Notes under the pieces: generated by a model
What the model was told of the DNA's origin: nothing
The model's input: the letters and a program-made list of their open reading frames with translations, nothing else
Databases searched by the model: none
Shown here: piece by piece, positions 36,233 through 45,632 of the stretch
How positions within the stretch are numbered: position 1 is the first letter of the stretch
Layout: every line of letters begins with the position of its first letter
Position numbers and translations under genes: made by a program
Assembly: GCF_042643485.1 (NCBI RefSeq)
Contig: NZ_JBHRSJ010000005.1
Coordinates: 29,204 to 93,203 of the forward strand
Origin: Azotobacter bryophylli
GTDB lineage: Bacteria; Pseudomonadota; Gammaproteobacteria; Pseudomonadales; Pseudomonadaceae
Length of the DNA stretch: 64,000 nt
Direction of reading: 5' to 3'

Positions 36233-37606
36233 CTAGAAGAACGCCAGCCCTACCTGGAACAGGCGTTCCACGTCGCGGATGTAGCGCTTGTCCACCAGGA
36301 ACAGGATCAGATGGTCGCCGGATTCGATGAGGATATCGTCGTGGGCGATGATCACCTGTTCGTCGCGGATCACCGCGCCGATGGTGGTACCCGTCGGCAG
36401 GGGGATCTCGCCGATCCGCCGACCGACCACCTTGCTCGACTTGGCATCGCCGTGGGCGATGGCCTCGATGGCTTCCGCCGCGCCGCGGCGCAGGGAGTGC
36501 ACGCTGACGATGTCGCCGCGGCGCACGTGGGTCAGCAGGGTGCCGATGGTGGCCAGCTCCGGGCTGATGGCGATGTCGATCTCGCCGCCCTGCACCAGGT
36601 CGACGTAGGCCGGGTTGTTGATGATGGTCATCACCTTGCGCGCGCCGAGGCGTTTGGCCAGCAGCGAGGACATGATGTTGGCCTCGTCGTCGTTGGTCAG
36701 GGCGAGGAAGATGTCGGCCTCGTTGATGTTCTCCTCGACCAAGAGATCCTTGTCCGAGGCGCTGCCTTGCAGCACGATGGTGCTGTCCAGGGTGTCCGAG
36801 AGGTAGCGGCAGCGCGCCGGGTTGGCCTCGATGATTTTCACCTGATAGCGGCTTTCGATGGCCTCGGCCAGACGCTCGCCGATATGTCCGCCGCCAGCGA
36901 TGACGATGCGCTTGTTGTCGTCATCGATGCGGCGCAGCTCGCTCATCACGGAGCGGATGTGGTTCTTCGCGGCGATGAAGAACACCTCGTCGTCGGCCTC
37001 GATCACAGTGTTGCCCTTGGGCAGGATGGCTCGGTTGCGGCGGAAGATCGCCGCGATCCGGGCGTCCACGTTGGGCATGTGCTCGCGGATCTGGCGCAGC
37101 TCCTGGCCGACCAGCGGGCCGCCGTAGTAGGCGCGCACGGCCACCAGCTGCGCCTTGCCTTCGGAGAAGTCGATCACCTGCAGCGCGCCGGGATATTCGA
37201 TCAGGCGCTTGATGTAGTTGGTCACCACCTGTTCCGGGCTGATCAGCACGTCGACCGGGATCGCCTCGTTGGAGAACAGGCCATTGCGTAGCAGATAGGC
37301 CGATTCGCGCACCCGGGCGATCTTGGTCGGGGTGTGGAACAGGGTGTAGGCGACCTGACAGGCGACCATGTTGGTTTCATCGCTGTTGGTCACCGCCACC
37401 AGCATGTCGGCATCGTCCGCTCCGGCCTGGCGCAGTACGGTGGGGAAGGAGCCCTTGCCGGTGACGGTGCGGATGTCCAGGCGGTCACCCAGGTTGCGCA
37501 GGCGATCGCTGTCGGTGTCCACCACGGTGATGTCGTTGGCTTCACTGGCCAGATACTCGGCCAAGGTGCCGCCGACCTGGCCGGCGCCGAGAATGATGAT
37601 CTTCAT
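36233..37606 (-). CDS. trkA: Trk system potassium uptake protein TrkA
   Basis: 457 residues with two RCK units. The first NAD-binding motif GAGQVG is at 7-12, and the second, AGGGHIGERLAE, begins near 236. TrkA is the peripheral regulatory subunit gating TrkH/TrkG K+ transport. The ATG at 37604-37606 starts MKIIILGAGQVGG; the open frame extending back into rsmB is artefactual. It lies 14 bases after rsmB, so the two are probably one transcript. Confidence 0.96.
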   Translation of the reverse strand: MKIIILGAGQVGGTLAEYLASEANDITVVDTDSDRLRNLGDRLDIRTVTGKGSFPTVLRQAGADDADMLVAVTNSDETNMVACQVAYTLFHTPTKIARVRESAYLLRNGLFSNEAIPVDVLISPEQVVTNYIKRLIEYPGALQVIDFSEGKAQLVAVRAYYGGPLVGQELRQIREHMPNVDARIAAIFRRNRAILPKGNTVIEADDEVFFIAAKNHIRSVMSELRRIDDDNKRIVIAGGGHIGERLAEAIESRYQVKIIEANPARCRYLSDTLDSTIVLQGSASDKDLLVEENINEADIFLALTNDDEANIMSSLLAKRLGARKVMTIINNPAYVDLVQGGEIDIAISPELATIGTLLTHVRRGDIVSVHSLRRGAAEAIEAIAHGDAKSSKVVGRRIGEIPLPTGTTIGAVIRDEQVIIAHDDILIESGDHLILFLVDKRYIRDVERLFQVGLAFF

Positions 37607-37620
37607 CGCGTCCCAATTCC

Positions 37621-38955
37621 TCAGCCGCGCGGGCTCGCGGCTATCTTGATCAGCTTGGCATAGTAGAAACCGTCGTGGCCGCCCGGTTGCGGCAGCAACT
37701 GGCGCCCGTGAGGCTGCGCCAGGCCCGGCTTGTCGCCGGCGAAGCTGGCGCCGATGTCCAGCTCGCGGGCTCCCGGCGTGCGGGCCAGGAAGGCGGCGAT
37801 CACCTCGGTGTTTTCCGTCGGCAGGACCGAACAGGTGGCGTAGAGCAGGATGCCGCCGACTTCCAGGGTCGGCCACAGCGCGTCCAGCAGCTCGCCCTGC
37901 AGGCGCGCCAGAGCGGGGATGTCCTCGGCCTGGCGAGTCAGCTTGATGTCCGGATGGCGGCGGATCACCCCGGTGGCGGAACAGGGCGCGTCGAGCAGGA
38001 TGCGCTGGAACGGCTGGCCGTCCCACCACTGGCCGGTCGCCCGGGCGTCGGCGGCGATCAGCCGGGCTTCCAGGCTCAGCCGTGCGAGATTCTCGCGCAC
38101 CCGTCCCAGGCGCTTCTCCTCCAGGTCGATGGCGACCACCTCGGCCAGGCGATAACCGGTTTCCAGCAGGTGGCAGGTCTTGCCGCCGGGGGCGCAGCAG
38201 GCATCCAGCACGCGCTGGCCGGGCGCCAGTTCGATCAGGTCGGCGGCCAGCTGGGCGGCCTCATCCTGCACGCTGACCCGCCCTTCGGCGAAGCCGGGCA
38301 GGTTGCGCACGTCGCGCGGCTCGACGAGGTTGATGCCGTCGCGGCTGAAGCGGCAGGCCGTGGCGGCAATGCCGGCTTCTTCCAGTTCGTCCAGGTAGGC
38401 GTCGCGCGACGCCAGGCGGCGATTGATCCTCAGGGTCAGCGGCGGGTGTTCGTTGTTGGCTGCGCAGATGGCTTCCCAGTGCTCCGGCCAGTGCGCCTTG
38501 AGCGTCTGCTGCAGCCAGCGCGGGTGGGCGGTGCGGGCCGCTGGGTCGCGCTCCAGCGCAGCGAGCAGCTCCGCGCCCTCGCGCTGAGCGCGGCGCAGCA
38601 CGGCGTTCAGCAGGCCCTTGGCCCAGCTCTTCTTCAGGCTGTCGGCGCAGCCGACGGTTTCGCCGATCGCTGCATGGGCCGGGATGCGCGTATGGAACAG
38701 TTGATACAGACCGACCAGCAGCAGGGCTTCCACGTCACGGTCGGCGGCCTTGAATGGCTTCTGCAGGAGTTTTTCGGCGAGCAGCGCCAGGCGCGGCTGC
38801 CAGCGGGCGGTGCCGAAGGCCAGCTCCTGGACCAGGGCGCGATCGCGCGGATCGACCTTCTCCTGCTGGGCCGGCAGGCTGCCGCTCAACGAGGCCTTGC
38901 CGGCGAGTACCGCCGCCAGGGCGCGCGCGGAGGCCAGCCGTGGATTCAGGCTCAT
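37621..38955 (-). CDS. rsmB: 16S rRNA (cytosine-967-C5)-methyltransferase
   Basis: 444 residues. The N-terminal NusB-like domain (about 1-140) includes ALVQELAFGTARW. The SAM domain has DACCAPGGKTCHLLE, and two catalytic cysteines appear as DAPCSATGV and ATCSV. It methylates C967 of 16S rRNA. GGAGGCGAGC precedes the ATG at 38955. It sits between fmt and trkA as in Pseudomonas. Confidence 0.96.
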   Translation of the reverse strand: MSLNPRLASARALAAVLAGKASLSGSLPAQQEKVDPRDRALVQELAFGTARWQPRLALLAEKLLQKPFKAADRDVEALLLVGLYQLFHTRIPAHAAIGETVGCADSLKKSWAKGLLNAVLRRAQREGAELLAALERDPAARTAHPRWLQQTLKAHWPEHWEAICAANNEHPPLTLRINRRLASRDAYLDELEEAGIAATACRFSRDGINLVEPRDVRNLPGFAEGRVSVQDEAAQLAADLIELAPGQRVLDACCAPGGKTCHLLETGYRLAEVVAIDLEEKRLGRVRENLARLSLEARLIAADARATGQWWDGQPFQRILLDAPCSATGVIRRHPDIKLTRQAEDIPALARLQGELLDALWPTLEVGGILLYATCSVLPTENTEVIAAFLARTPGARELDIGASFAGDKPGLAQPHGRQLLPQPGGHDGFYYAKLIKIAASPRG

Positions 38956-38967
38956 GCTCGCCTCCTC

Positions 38968-39909
38968 CTAGAGCAGGATCTGGCCGACGGCGAACTGCTC
39001 ACGGCGGCTGTTGTAGAGATCGCCGAAGGCCAGCGGCTTGCCGCCCGGCAACTGCAGACGGGTGAGCAGCAGGGCGCCGCTGCCGCAGGCGACGGTCAGC
39101 CCCTCGCGGCTGGCGGCGAGGATGGTGCCGGGCGCGCCGCTGCCCTGCCCCGGCACGGCGGCCAGCACCTTCAGCGATTCGCCGTTCAGGCTGCCGTGGC
39201 AGATCGGCCAGGGATTGAAGGCGCGAATCTTCCGCTCCAGCTCCTGCGCCGGCCGGCTCCAGTCGAGGCGCGCCTCGTCCTTGTTCAACTTGTGGGCGTA
39301 GGTGGCCAGGGCGTCGTCCTGTTTTTCGCCCGGAAGATTGCCGACGGCCAGGGCATCGACTGCCTCCACCACGGCCTGGGCGCCGAGCCCGGCGAGGCGG
39401 TCGTGCAGGCTGCCGCCGGTGTCTTCGGAGCCGATCGGCGTGGTGACCTTGAGCAGCATCGGTCCGGTGTCCAGACCGGCCTCCATCCGCATCACCGTGA
39501 CCCCGGATTCGGCGTCGCCGGCCTCGATGGCACGTTGGATCGGCGCCGCGCCGCGCCAGCGCGGCAGCAGCGAGGCGTGGCTGTTGATGCAGCCCAGGCG
39601 CGGCGTATCCAGCACCGCCTGCGGCAGGATCAGGCCGTAGGCGACCACCACCATCAGGTCGGGCTCGAGCGCCGCCAGTTCGGCCTGGGCGGCGGGATCG
39701 CGCAGCGTCAGGGGCTGGTGGACGGGGATGTCGTGCTGCAGGGCCAGCTGCTTCACCGGGCTGGGGGTCAGCTTCTGCCCGCGGCCAGCCGGCCGGTCCG
39801 GCTGGGTGTAGACGGCGATCACCCGATGGCGGCCGGTCAGCAGCGCCTTGAGGTGTTCGGCGGCGAAATCCGGGGTGCCGGCAAAGACGATGCGCAAAGG
39901 CTGGGTCAT
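38968..39909 (-). CDS. fmt: Methionyl-tRNA formyltransferase
   Basis: 313 residues. The formyltransferase core has HASLLPRWRGAAPIQRA with the catalytic His, and Asp in GVTVMRMEAGLDTGPM; the C-terminal tRNA-binding domain starts near 210. It formylates initiator Met-tRNA. The ATG at 39907-39909 gives MTQPLRIVFAGTP, the usual start. The gene follows def, which removes the formyl group later. Confidence 0.97.
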   Translation of the reverse strand: MTQPLRIVFAGTPDFAAEHLKALLTGRHRVIAVYTQPDRPAGRGQKLTPSPVKQLALQHDIPVHQPLTLRDPAAQAELAALEPDLMVVVAYGLILPQAVLDTPRLGCINSHASLLPRWRGAAPIQRAIEAGDAESGVTVMRMEAGLDTGPMLLKVTTPIGSEDTGGSLHDRLAGLGAQAVVEAVDALAVGNLPGEKQDDALATYAHKLNKDEARLDWSRPAQELERKIRAFNPWPICHGSLNGESLKVLAAVPGQGSGAPGTILAASREGLTVACGSGALLLTRLQLPGGKPLAFGDLYNSRREQFAVGQILL

Positions 39910-39924
39910 GATTTCTTGCTCAAG

Positions 39925-39950
39925 AAAAAGGCTTGCCGGGGCAAGCCTTT
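39925..39950 (-). terminator. Hairpin between def and fmt
   Basis: On the minus strand AAAGGCTTGCC and GGCAAGCCTTT pair and are followed by TTCTTG. It lies 13 bases after the def stop. Because def and fmt usually form one operon, it may be an attenuator that lowers fmt relative to def. Confidence 0.6.
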
Positions 39951-39962
39951 GCAGGGATGGGG

Positions 39963-40469
39963 TCAAGCCTGCAGACGATGCTGCTTCTCCAGCTTCTTGC
40001 GGATGCGGTCGCGTTTAAGCGTAGACAGGTAGTCCACGAACAGCTTGCCGTTGAGGTGATCGCACTCGTGCTGGATGCATACCGCGAGCAGCCCCTCGGC
40101 GATCAGCTCGAACGGCTGGCCGTCGCGGTCCTGGGCCTTGATCCGGACCTTCTGCGGTCGGTCGACGTTCTCGTAGAAGCCGGGTACCGACAGGCAGCCT
40201 TCCTGGTAAGGCTCCAGCTCCTCGGTGAGCGACTCGAACTCGGGGTTGACGAAGACCAGCGGCTCGTTCTTTTCCTCGGACAGGTCCATCACCACCACGC
40301 GTTTGTGCACGTTGACCTGGGTCGCCGCCAGACCGATGCCGGGCGCGGCGTACATGGTCTCGAACATGTCGTCGATCAGCCGACGGATCTCGTCATCCAC
40401 CGTCTCGACCGGCTTGGCCAGGGTTCGCAGGCGCGGATCGGGGAATTCGAGGATGTTCAGTTTGGCCAT
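39963..40469 (-). CDS. def: Peptide deformylase
   Basis: 168 residues with all three metal motifs: GIGLAATQ, EGCLSVP and QHECDHLNG (Cys plus two His bind the metal; Glu is catalytic). It removes the N-formyl group from new proteins. The start at ATG 40467-40469 gives MAKLNILEFPDPRLR. It is divergent from the LysM gene, with a 151-base spacer. Confidence 0.97.
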   Translation of the reverse strand: MAKLNILEFPDPRLRTLAKPVETVDDEIRRLIDDMFETMYAAPGIGLAATQVNVHKRVVVMDLSEEKNEPLVFVNPEFESLTEELEPYQEGCLSVPGFYENVDRPQKVRIKAQDRDGQPFELIAEGLLAVCIQHECDHLNGKLFVDYLSTLKRDRIRKKLEKQHRLQA

Positions 40470-40620
40470 ATGCGTTTGTGATGCACTTGTGGAATTGGGA
40501 AAAACGGCGCTGCTAAGATGCCGAGCAGCATTGAAAAAACGACTTAACGTCGCGATTCGCAAGGAAATCCGCGGCGTCGGGGCGTTCCACGTGAAGGCAC
40601 ATGATAAAGGGATTCACCGC

Positions 40621-41646
40621 ATGAGGAAATCACTACTCGCCCTGCTGCTGGCTGCCGCTTGCGGCCTGGCTCAGGCCGACGTGCAGCTCCGGGATGGCCA
40701 TCCGCAGCGCTATACGGTCGTCCAGGGCGATACTTTGTGGGACATCTCCGGCAAGTTCCTTCGCGAGCCCTGGCAGTGGCCGCAGATCTGGCATGCGAAC
40801 CCGCAGATCGAGAATCCCGACCTGATCTATCCGGGCGACTCCCTGACCCTGGTCTACGTCGACGGCAAGCCGCGTCTGCAGCTGGAGCGCGGTGCCAGCC
40901 GCGGCACCATCCGGCTGTCGCCCAAGGTGCGCAGCACGCCGATGGCCGAGGCCATCCCGACCATCCCGCTGGGTGCGGTCAACAGTTTCCTGCTGAGCAA
41001 CCGGATCGTCGACAAGCCGGAAGACTTCCAGAAGGCGCCCTACATCGTCGCCGGCAATGCCGAGCGGGTGGTGAGCGGCGCCGGCGATCGGGTCTATGCG
41101 CGCGGCAATTTCGCCGCCGGCGAGACGGTGTACGGCATCTTCCGCCAAGGCAAGATCTACTCTGATCCGAAGACCCAGGAGCTCCTCGGCATCAATGCCG
41201 ACGACATCGGCAGCGGTGAGGTCGTCGCCGAGGAAGGCGACATCTCCACCCTGCTGCTCAGTCGCTCCACCCAGGAGGTGCGTCTCGGCGATCGCCTGTT
41301 CCCCACCGAGGAACGGAAGATCAACTCCACCTTCATGCCCAGCGAGCCTACCGAAAAGATCGACGGCCTGATCATCGACGTGCCGCGCGGGGTGACGCAG
41401 ATCGGCCAGTTCGACGTGGTGACCCTGAACAAGGGCCGGCGCGACGGTCTGGCCGAGGGCAGCGTGCTGGCGGTGTACAAGACCGGCGAAACCGTGCGCG
41501 ACCGCGTCACCGGCGAGTCGGTGAAGATCCCCGACGAGCGCGCAGGTCTGCTGATGGTGTTCCGTACCTATGAAAAGCTCAGCTATGGCCTGGTCCTCAA
41601 CGCTTCGCGCCAGCTGGCGGTGATGGACAAGGTGCGCAATCCCTAG
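40621..41646 (+). CDS. LysM-domain cell-wall-binding protein
   Basis: 341 residues. A signal peptide (MRKSLLALLLAAACGLAQA, cleaved near 19-20) precedes a LysM domain at about 28-72 (YTVVQGDTLWDISGKF, then NPDLIYPGDSLTL). The remaining roughly 260 residues are a conserved secreted domain that I cannot name. LysM binds peptidoglycan. In P. aeruginosa the homologue sits in the same place between def and dprA. It is followed by a terminator-like hairpin. Confidence 0.86.
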   Translation: MRKSLLALLLAAACGLAQADVQLRDGHPQRYTVVQGDTLWDISGKFLREPWQWPQIWHANPQIENPDLIYPGDSLTLVYVDGKPRLQLERGASRGTIRLSPKVRSTPMAEAIPTIPLGAVNSFLLSNRIVDKPEDFQKAPYIVAGNAERVVSGAGDRVYARGNFAAGETVYGIFRQGKIYSDPKTQELLGINADDIGSGEVVAEEGDISTLLLSRSTQEVRLGDRLFPTEERKINSTFMPSEPTEKIDGLIIDVPRGVTQIGQFDVVTLNKGRRDGLAEGSVLAVYKTGETVRDRVTGESVKIPDERAGLLMVFRTYEKLSYGLVLNASRQLAVMDKVRNP

Positions 41647-41671
41647 GGAGCGTCCGCTCCCTCCCCTTTTT
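41646..41671 (+). terminator. Terminator after the LysM gene
   Basis: GGGAGC-GTCC-GCTCCC forms a 6-bp stem with a 4-base loop, followed by TCCCCTTTTT on the plus strand. It begins at the last base of the TAG stop codon. Confidence 0.6.
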
Positions 41672-41702
41672 CCCTCCGTTTTCCCGATCAAGGACGATCG
41701 AC

Positions 41703-42812
41703 ATGCCCACCCGTTCTCCTGCCGAACTCGAAGCCCGTCTGCGCCTGCATTGTCTGCCGGAACTCGGGCCGCGGCGCTATCAGCGTCTGCTGGAGGCCTT
41801 CGCCAGCGCTTCGGCGGCGCTCAGCGCACCGGCCAGCGCCTGGCGGGCGCTGGGACTGCCGGCCGCTTGTGCCGAGGCGCGGCGCAGCCTGGAGGTACGC
41901 GAGCGGGCCGCCGCCGCGCTCGCCTGGCTGGAGCAACCGGGCCAGCATCTGCTGTGCCGGGACGAGCCGGACTATCCCGCCTTGCTCGCCGAGCTGGTCG
42001 ACGCCCCGCCGCTGCTGTTCGTCGCCGGCGACCCCGACCTGTTGGAGCGGCCGCAGCTGGCCATGGTCGGCAGCCGGAAGGCGTCGAAGCCCGGCCTGGA
42101 CACCGCCCGCTCCTTCGCCCGTCATCTGGCCGGCGGCGGCTTCGTCATCACCAGCGGACTGGCCCTGGGCGTCGACGGCGCCGCCCACCAGGGCGCTCTG
42201 GAAGCCGGCGGCCAGACCGTGGCGGTCCTGGGCACCGGCCTGCGGCATCTGTACCCGGCGCGGCACGAACCGCTGGCCAGGGACATCGTCGCCCGGGGCG
42301 GCGCGCTGGTTTCCGAACTGCCGCTGGACTGTCCTCCCCAGGCGAGCAACTTCCCCCGGCGCAACCGCATCATCAGCGGGCTGTCCCTCGGCGTGCTGGT
42401 GGTGGAGGCCAGTCCCTCCAGCGGCTCGCTGATCACCGCCCGTCTGGCAGCCGAACAGGGCCGCGAGGTCTACGCGATTCCGGGGTCGATCCACCATCCC
42501 GGTGCCCGCGGCTGCCATCAGCTGATCCGCGAGGGCGCCACCCTGGTGGAAAACGTCGAGCACATCCTCGAGGCGCTGCGCGGCTGGCAGACTCCCGTGC
42601 CGGCCCCGCGCAGCGCCGCTGTGGATAACCCGGAGGCCGCGGCAGCGCATCCCCTGCTCGCCCTGCTGCATGCCGCCCCGCAGAGCAGCGAAACCCTGGC
42701 GGTGGCCAGTGGCTGGCCGCTGGCCCGGGTGCTGGCGGCGCTGACCGAACTGGAGCTGGAAGGCGCCGTGGTCCGCGAGGGTGGGCTCTGGCTGGGCTGC
42801 GGCGGCCAGTGA
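41703..42812 (+). CDS. dprA: DNA processing protein DprA
   Basis: 369 residues. The SAM-like N-terminal part is followed by the Rossmann DNA-binding domain with VGSRKASKPGL, SGLALGVDGAAHQGAL and GTGLRHLYPARH. The C-terminal winged helix occupies about 305-365. DprA protects incoming single-stranded DNA and loads RecA in natural transformation. It follows the LysM gene, with its own start MPTRSPAELEARLRLH. Confidence 0.94.
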   Translation: MPTRSPAELEARLRLHCLPELGPRRYQRLLEAFASASAALSAPASAWRALGLPAACAEARRSLEVRERAAAALAWLEQPGQHLLCRDEPDYPALLAELVDAPPLLFVAGDPDLLERPQLAMVGSRKASKPGLDTARSFARHLAGGGFVITSGLALGVDGAAHQGALEAGGQTVAVLGTGLRHLYPARHEPLARDIVARGGALVSELPLDCPPQASNFPRRNRIISGLSLGVLVVEASPSSGSLITARLAAEQGREVYAIPGSIHHPGARGCHQLIREGATLVENVEHILEALRGWQTPVPAPRSAAVDNPEAAAAHPLLALLHAAPQSSETLAVASGWPLARVLAALTELELEGAVVREGGLWLGCGGQ

Positions 42813-42890
42813 GGCGGGTGCCGAGCAGGGGCTTTTTCCACCGGCGGCAGTCTTGGGTACACTGCGCACGGTTTTTCCGGGAGACAAGAG

Positions 42891-43448
42891 ATGGTCAGTC
42901 ATTGGCGTGTGCAACGGGTGGCGCGGGTGGTGCGTTCCGGTGGGGTGATCGCCTACCCGACCGAGGCCGTCTGGGGACTGGGCTGCGACCCGTGGAACGA
43001 GGATGCCGTCTATCGCCTGCTGGCGCTCAAGGAACGGCCGATGGACAAGGGCCTGATCCTGATCGCCGACAACATCCGCCAGTTCGACTTTCTCCTCGCC
43101 GATCTGCCGCAGGCCTGGCAGGACCGACTGGGCGGCACCTGGCCGGGGCCGAACACCTGGCTGGTGCCGCACCAGGAACGCTTGCCGGAGTGGATCACCG
43201 GCAGGCACCGCAGCGTCGCCCTGCGCGTCAGCGATCACCCGCTGGTGCGCGAGCTCTGCGCCCTGACCGGGCCGCTGGTGTCCACTTCTGCCAATGTGGC
43301 CGGGCGTCCCGCCGCACGCTCGCGGCTGCGGGTCGAGCAGTACTTCCCCCGCCAGCTGGATGCCGTGCTGAACGGCCCGCTGGGTGGGCGGCGCAATCCG
43401 AGCATCATTCGCGACCTGATCACCGGCCGGGTGATCCGCCCGGACTAG
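42891..43448 (+). CDS. tsaC: Threonylcarbamoyl-AMP synthase
   Basis: 185 residues of the YrdC/Sua5 fold. PTEAVWGLGCDP and the substrate-binding GPLVSTSANVAGRPA are present. It makes the threonylcarbamoyl-AMP used for t6A37 of tRNA. An AGAGACAAGAG-like purine stretch precedes the ATG. It is convergent with qor. Confidence 0.95.
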   Translation: MVSHWRVQRVARVVRSGGVIAYPTEAVWGLGCDPWNEDAVYRLLALKERPMDKGLILIADNIRQFDFLLADLPQAWQDRLGGTWPGPNTWLVPHQERLPEWITGRHRSVALRVSDHPLVRELCALTGPLVSTSANVAGRPAARSRLRVEQYFPRQLDAVLNGPLGGRRNPSIIRDLITGRVIRPD

Positions 43449-43457
43449 ATTGCCAGG

Positions 43458-43481
43458 CCGGGTCGGAGCGCTCCGCCCCGG
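43458..43481. terminator. GC-rich hairpin between convergent tsaC and qor
   Basis: CCGGG-TCGGAGCGCTCCG-CCCCGG is largely self-complementary, with a central 12-bp palindrome. There is no T-run, so it may be a weak bidirectional terminator. Confidence 0.3.
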
Positions 43482-43490
43482 CGCCGGGAT

Positions 43491-44468
43491 TCACGGCAGC
43501 AGGATGGTCGAGCCGGTGGTCTTGCGTCCGGTCAGGGCTTCCTGGGCCTTGGCCGCCTCGGCGAGCGGGAATTTCTGATCGATCTCGACCTTGACCTTGC
43601 CGCTTTCCAGCATGCCGAACAGTTCGTCCGCCATCGCCTGCAGCCGTTCCGGCGCATCGGCGTAGCCGGCCAGTACCGGGCGGGTGACGAACAGCGACCC
43701 CTTCTGCGCCAGCACGGCGAGGTTGACCCCGGTGACCGGGCCCGAGGCGTTGCCGAAGCTGACCAGCAGGCCGCGCGGGGCGACGCAGTCCAGCGAGATG
43801 TCCCAGGTGTCCTTGCCCACCGAGTCGTAGACCACCGGGCATTTCTTCCCGTCGGTCAGCTCCAGCACCCGCTGCACCACGTTCTCGCGGCTGTAGTCGA
43901 TGGTTTCCCAGGCGCCCAGGGCCTTGGCGCGCTCGGCCTTGGCCGGCGAGCCGACCGTGCCGATCAGCCTGACGCCGATCGCCTTGGCCCACTGGCAGGC
44001 GATGCTGCCGACGCCGCCGGCGGCGGCATGGAAGAGGATGGTCTCGCCACCCCCGAACCGGCCGATCTGGCTCAGCAGGTACTGCACGGTCAGGCCCTTG
44101 AGCATCACCGCGGCGGCTTCTTCGAAACCGATGGATTCCGGCAGCTTGACCAGGTGGTCGGCGGGCAGCACGTGCAGTTCGCCGTAGGCGCCCAGCGGGC
44201 CGGTGGCATAGGCGACGCGGTCGCCGACCCGGAAGCGGCTGACCTCGCTACCCACCGCCTCGACCACGCCGGCACCCTCGCAGCCGAGGCCGGAAGGCAT
44301 CTGTGCCGGCGCATACAGCCCGCTGCGAAAGTAGGTGTCGATGAAGTTGAGGCCGATCGCCCGGTTGCGCACCCGCACCTCCCGCGGGCCGGGCTCGCTC
44401 GGCCTGTAGTCGACCCATTCGAGGACTTCGGGACCGCCGTGTCGGCTGATCTGGATGCGCTTGGCCAT
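43491..44468 (-). CDS. qor: NADPH:quinone oxidoreductase
   Basis: 325 residues of the zinc-free MDR family. The NADPH-binding motif AAAGGVGSIACQWAKAIG is present, with the quinone-reductase signature GVVEAVGSEVSRFRVGDRVAYA. It lacks the zinc-ligand pattern of alcohol dehydrogenases. The ATG at 44466-44468 (MAKRIQISRHGGPEVLEW) has GGAGAACG upstream. It is divergent from hemF. Confidence 0.93.
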   Translation of the reverse strand: MAKRIQISRHGGPEVLEWVDYRPSEPGPREVRVRNRAIGLNFIDTYFRSGLYAPAQMPSGLGCEGAGVVEAVGSEVSRFRVGDRVAYATGPLGAYGELHVLPADHLVKLPESIGFEEAAAVMLKGLTVQYLLSQIGRFGGGETILFHAAAGGVGSIACQWAKAIGVRLIGTVGSPAKAERAKALGAWETIDYSRENVVQRVLELTDGKKCPVVYDSVGKDTWDISLDCVAPRGLLVSFGNASGPVTGVNLAVLAQKGSLFVTRPVLAGYADAPERLQAMADELFGMLESGKVKVEIDQKFPLAEAAKAQEALTGRKTTGSTILLP

Positions 44469-44620
44469 GCTTCGTTCTCCTTCTCTGGTTGACCGGAGCC
44501 TCGCGGGCACCGATGCGAAAGCGCCTATCCAAGCGCCGCGTCGGCATCCCGTCAACTGCGGCGTCAGGATGCGCAATGCTATGCTAGCGCCGCCTGCCGT
44601 TTTTCAACCTGGGAGATGCC

Positions 44621-45535
44621 GTGAACGATCGTACCGCTGCCGTGAAAGCCTATCTGCTCGACCTGCAAGACCGCATCTGCGCCGCCCTGGAGGCGGAGGA
44701 TGGCCAAGCGCGATTCCGCGAGGACGCCTGGACCCGCGAGGGCGGCGGTGGTGGGCGGACCCGGGTGCTGGAGGAAGGCGGGCTGATCGAAAAGGGCGGC
44801 GTGAATTTCTCCCACGTGTTCGGCGCCGGTCTGCCGCCTTCGGCCAGCGCCCACCGGCCGGAACTGGCCGGGCGCGGTTTCCAGGCCCTCGGCGTGTCCC
44901 TGGTGATCCACCCGCGCAATCCCTACGTGCCTACCTCCCATGCCAACGTGCGCTTCTTCAGCGCCGAGAAGGCCGGCGAGGAGCCGGTCTGGTGGTTCGG
45001 CGGCGGCTTCGACCTGACTCCCTACTACGCCAACGAAGAGGACTGCATCCACTGGCACGAGGCCGCCCGCGCCGCCTGCGCCCCGTTCGGCGCCGATGTC
45101 TACCCGCGCTTCAAGGAATGGTGCGACCGCTATTTCCATCTCAAGCATCGCCACGAACCCCGCGGCATCGGCGGCCTGTTCTTCGACGACCTGAACGAGT
45201 GGGATTTCGACACCAGCTTCGCCTTCCTGCGCGCCGTGGGCGATGCCTATCTGAAGGCCTACCTGCCGATCGTGCAGAAGCGCAAGAACACCCCCTACGG
45301 CGAGCGGGAGCGGGAATTCCAGGCCTTCCGCCGCGGTCGCTACGTGGAGTTCAACCTGGTCTACGACCGCGGCACCCTGTTCGGCCTGCAGTCCGGCGGG
45401 CGCACCGAGTCGATCCTCATGTCGCTGCCGCCGCTGGTGCGCTGGGGCTACGACTGGAAGCCGGAGCCGGGCAGCGAGGAGGCGCGCCTGACCGAATACT
45501 TCCTGACCGACCGCGACTGGCTCGCGAATCGCTGA
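44621..45535 (+). CDS. hemF: Oxygen-dependent coproporphyrinogen III oxidase
   Basis: 304 residues, the usual length. The family motifs FREDAWTREGGGGGRTRVLE and GGRTESILMSLPPLVRWGYDW are present. It converts coproporphyrinogen III to protoporphyrinogen IX with O2 during heme synthesis. The start is GTG at 44621-44623 with GGGAGATGCC upstream. It is followed by aroE across 97 bases. Confidence 0.97.
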   Translation: MNDRTAAVKAYLLDLQDRICAALEAEDGQARFREDAWTREGGGGGRTRVLEEGGLIEKGGVNFSHVFGAGLPPSASAHRPELAGRGFQALGVSLVIHPRNPYVPTSHANVRFFSAEKAGEEPVWWFGGGFDLTPYYANEEDCIHWHEAARAACAPFGADVYPRFKEWCDRYFHLKHRHEPRGIGGLFFDDLNEWDFDTSFAFLRAVGDAYLKAYLPIVQKRKNTPYGEREREFQAFRRGRYVEFNLVYDRGTLFGLQSGGRTESILMSLPPLVRWGYDWKPEPGSEEARLTEYFLTDRDWLANR

Positions 45536-45632
45536 TCGCCGGCGAACCCATCCGCCCGATCCATCTGGCGCCGTGCGGCGACTGGCTTCGCCGCCGCGGC
45601 ACGGCGCATCCCTGCATCGTTCGAGGTTATCC

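Noticed and set aside
40584..40597. parS-like GTTCCACGTGAAGG before the LysM gene
   Set aside because: Three mismatches and the right half of the palindrome is broken.
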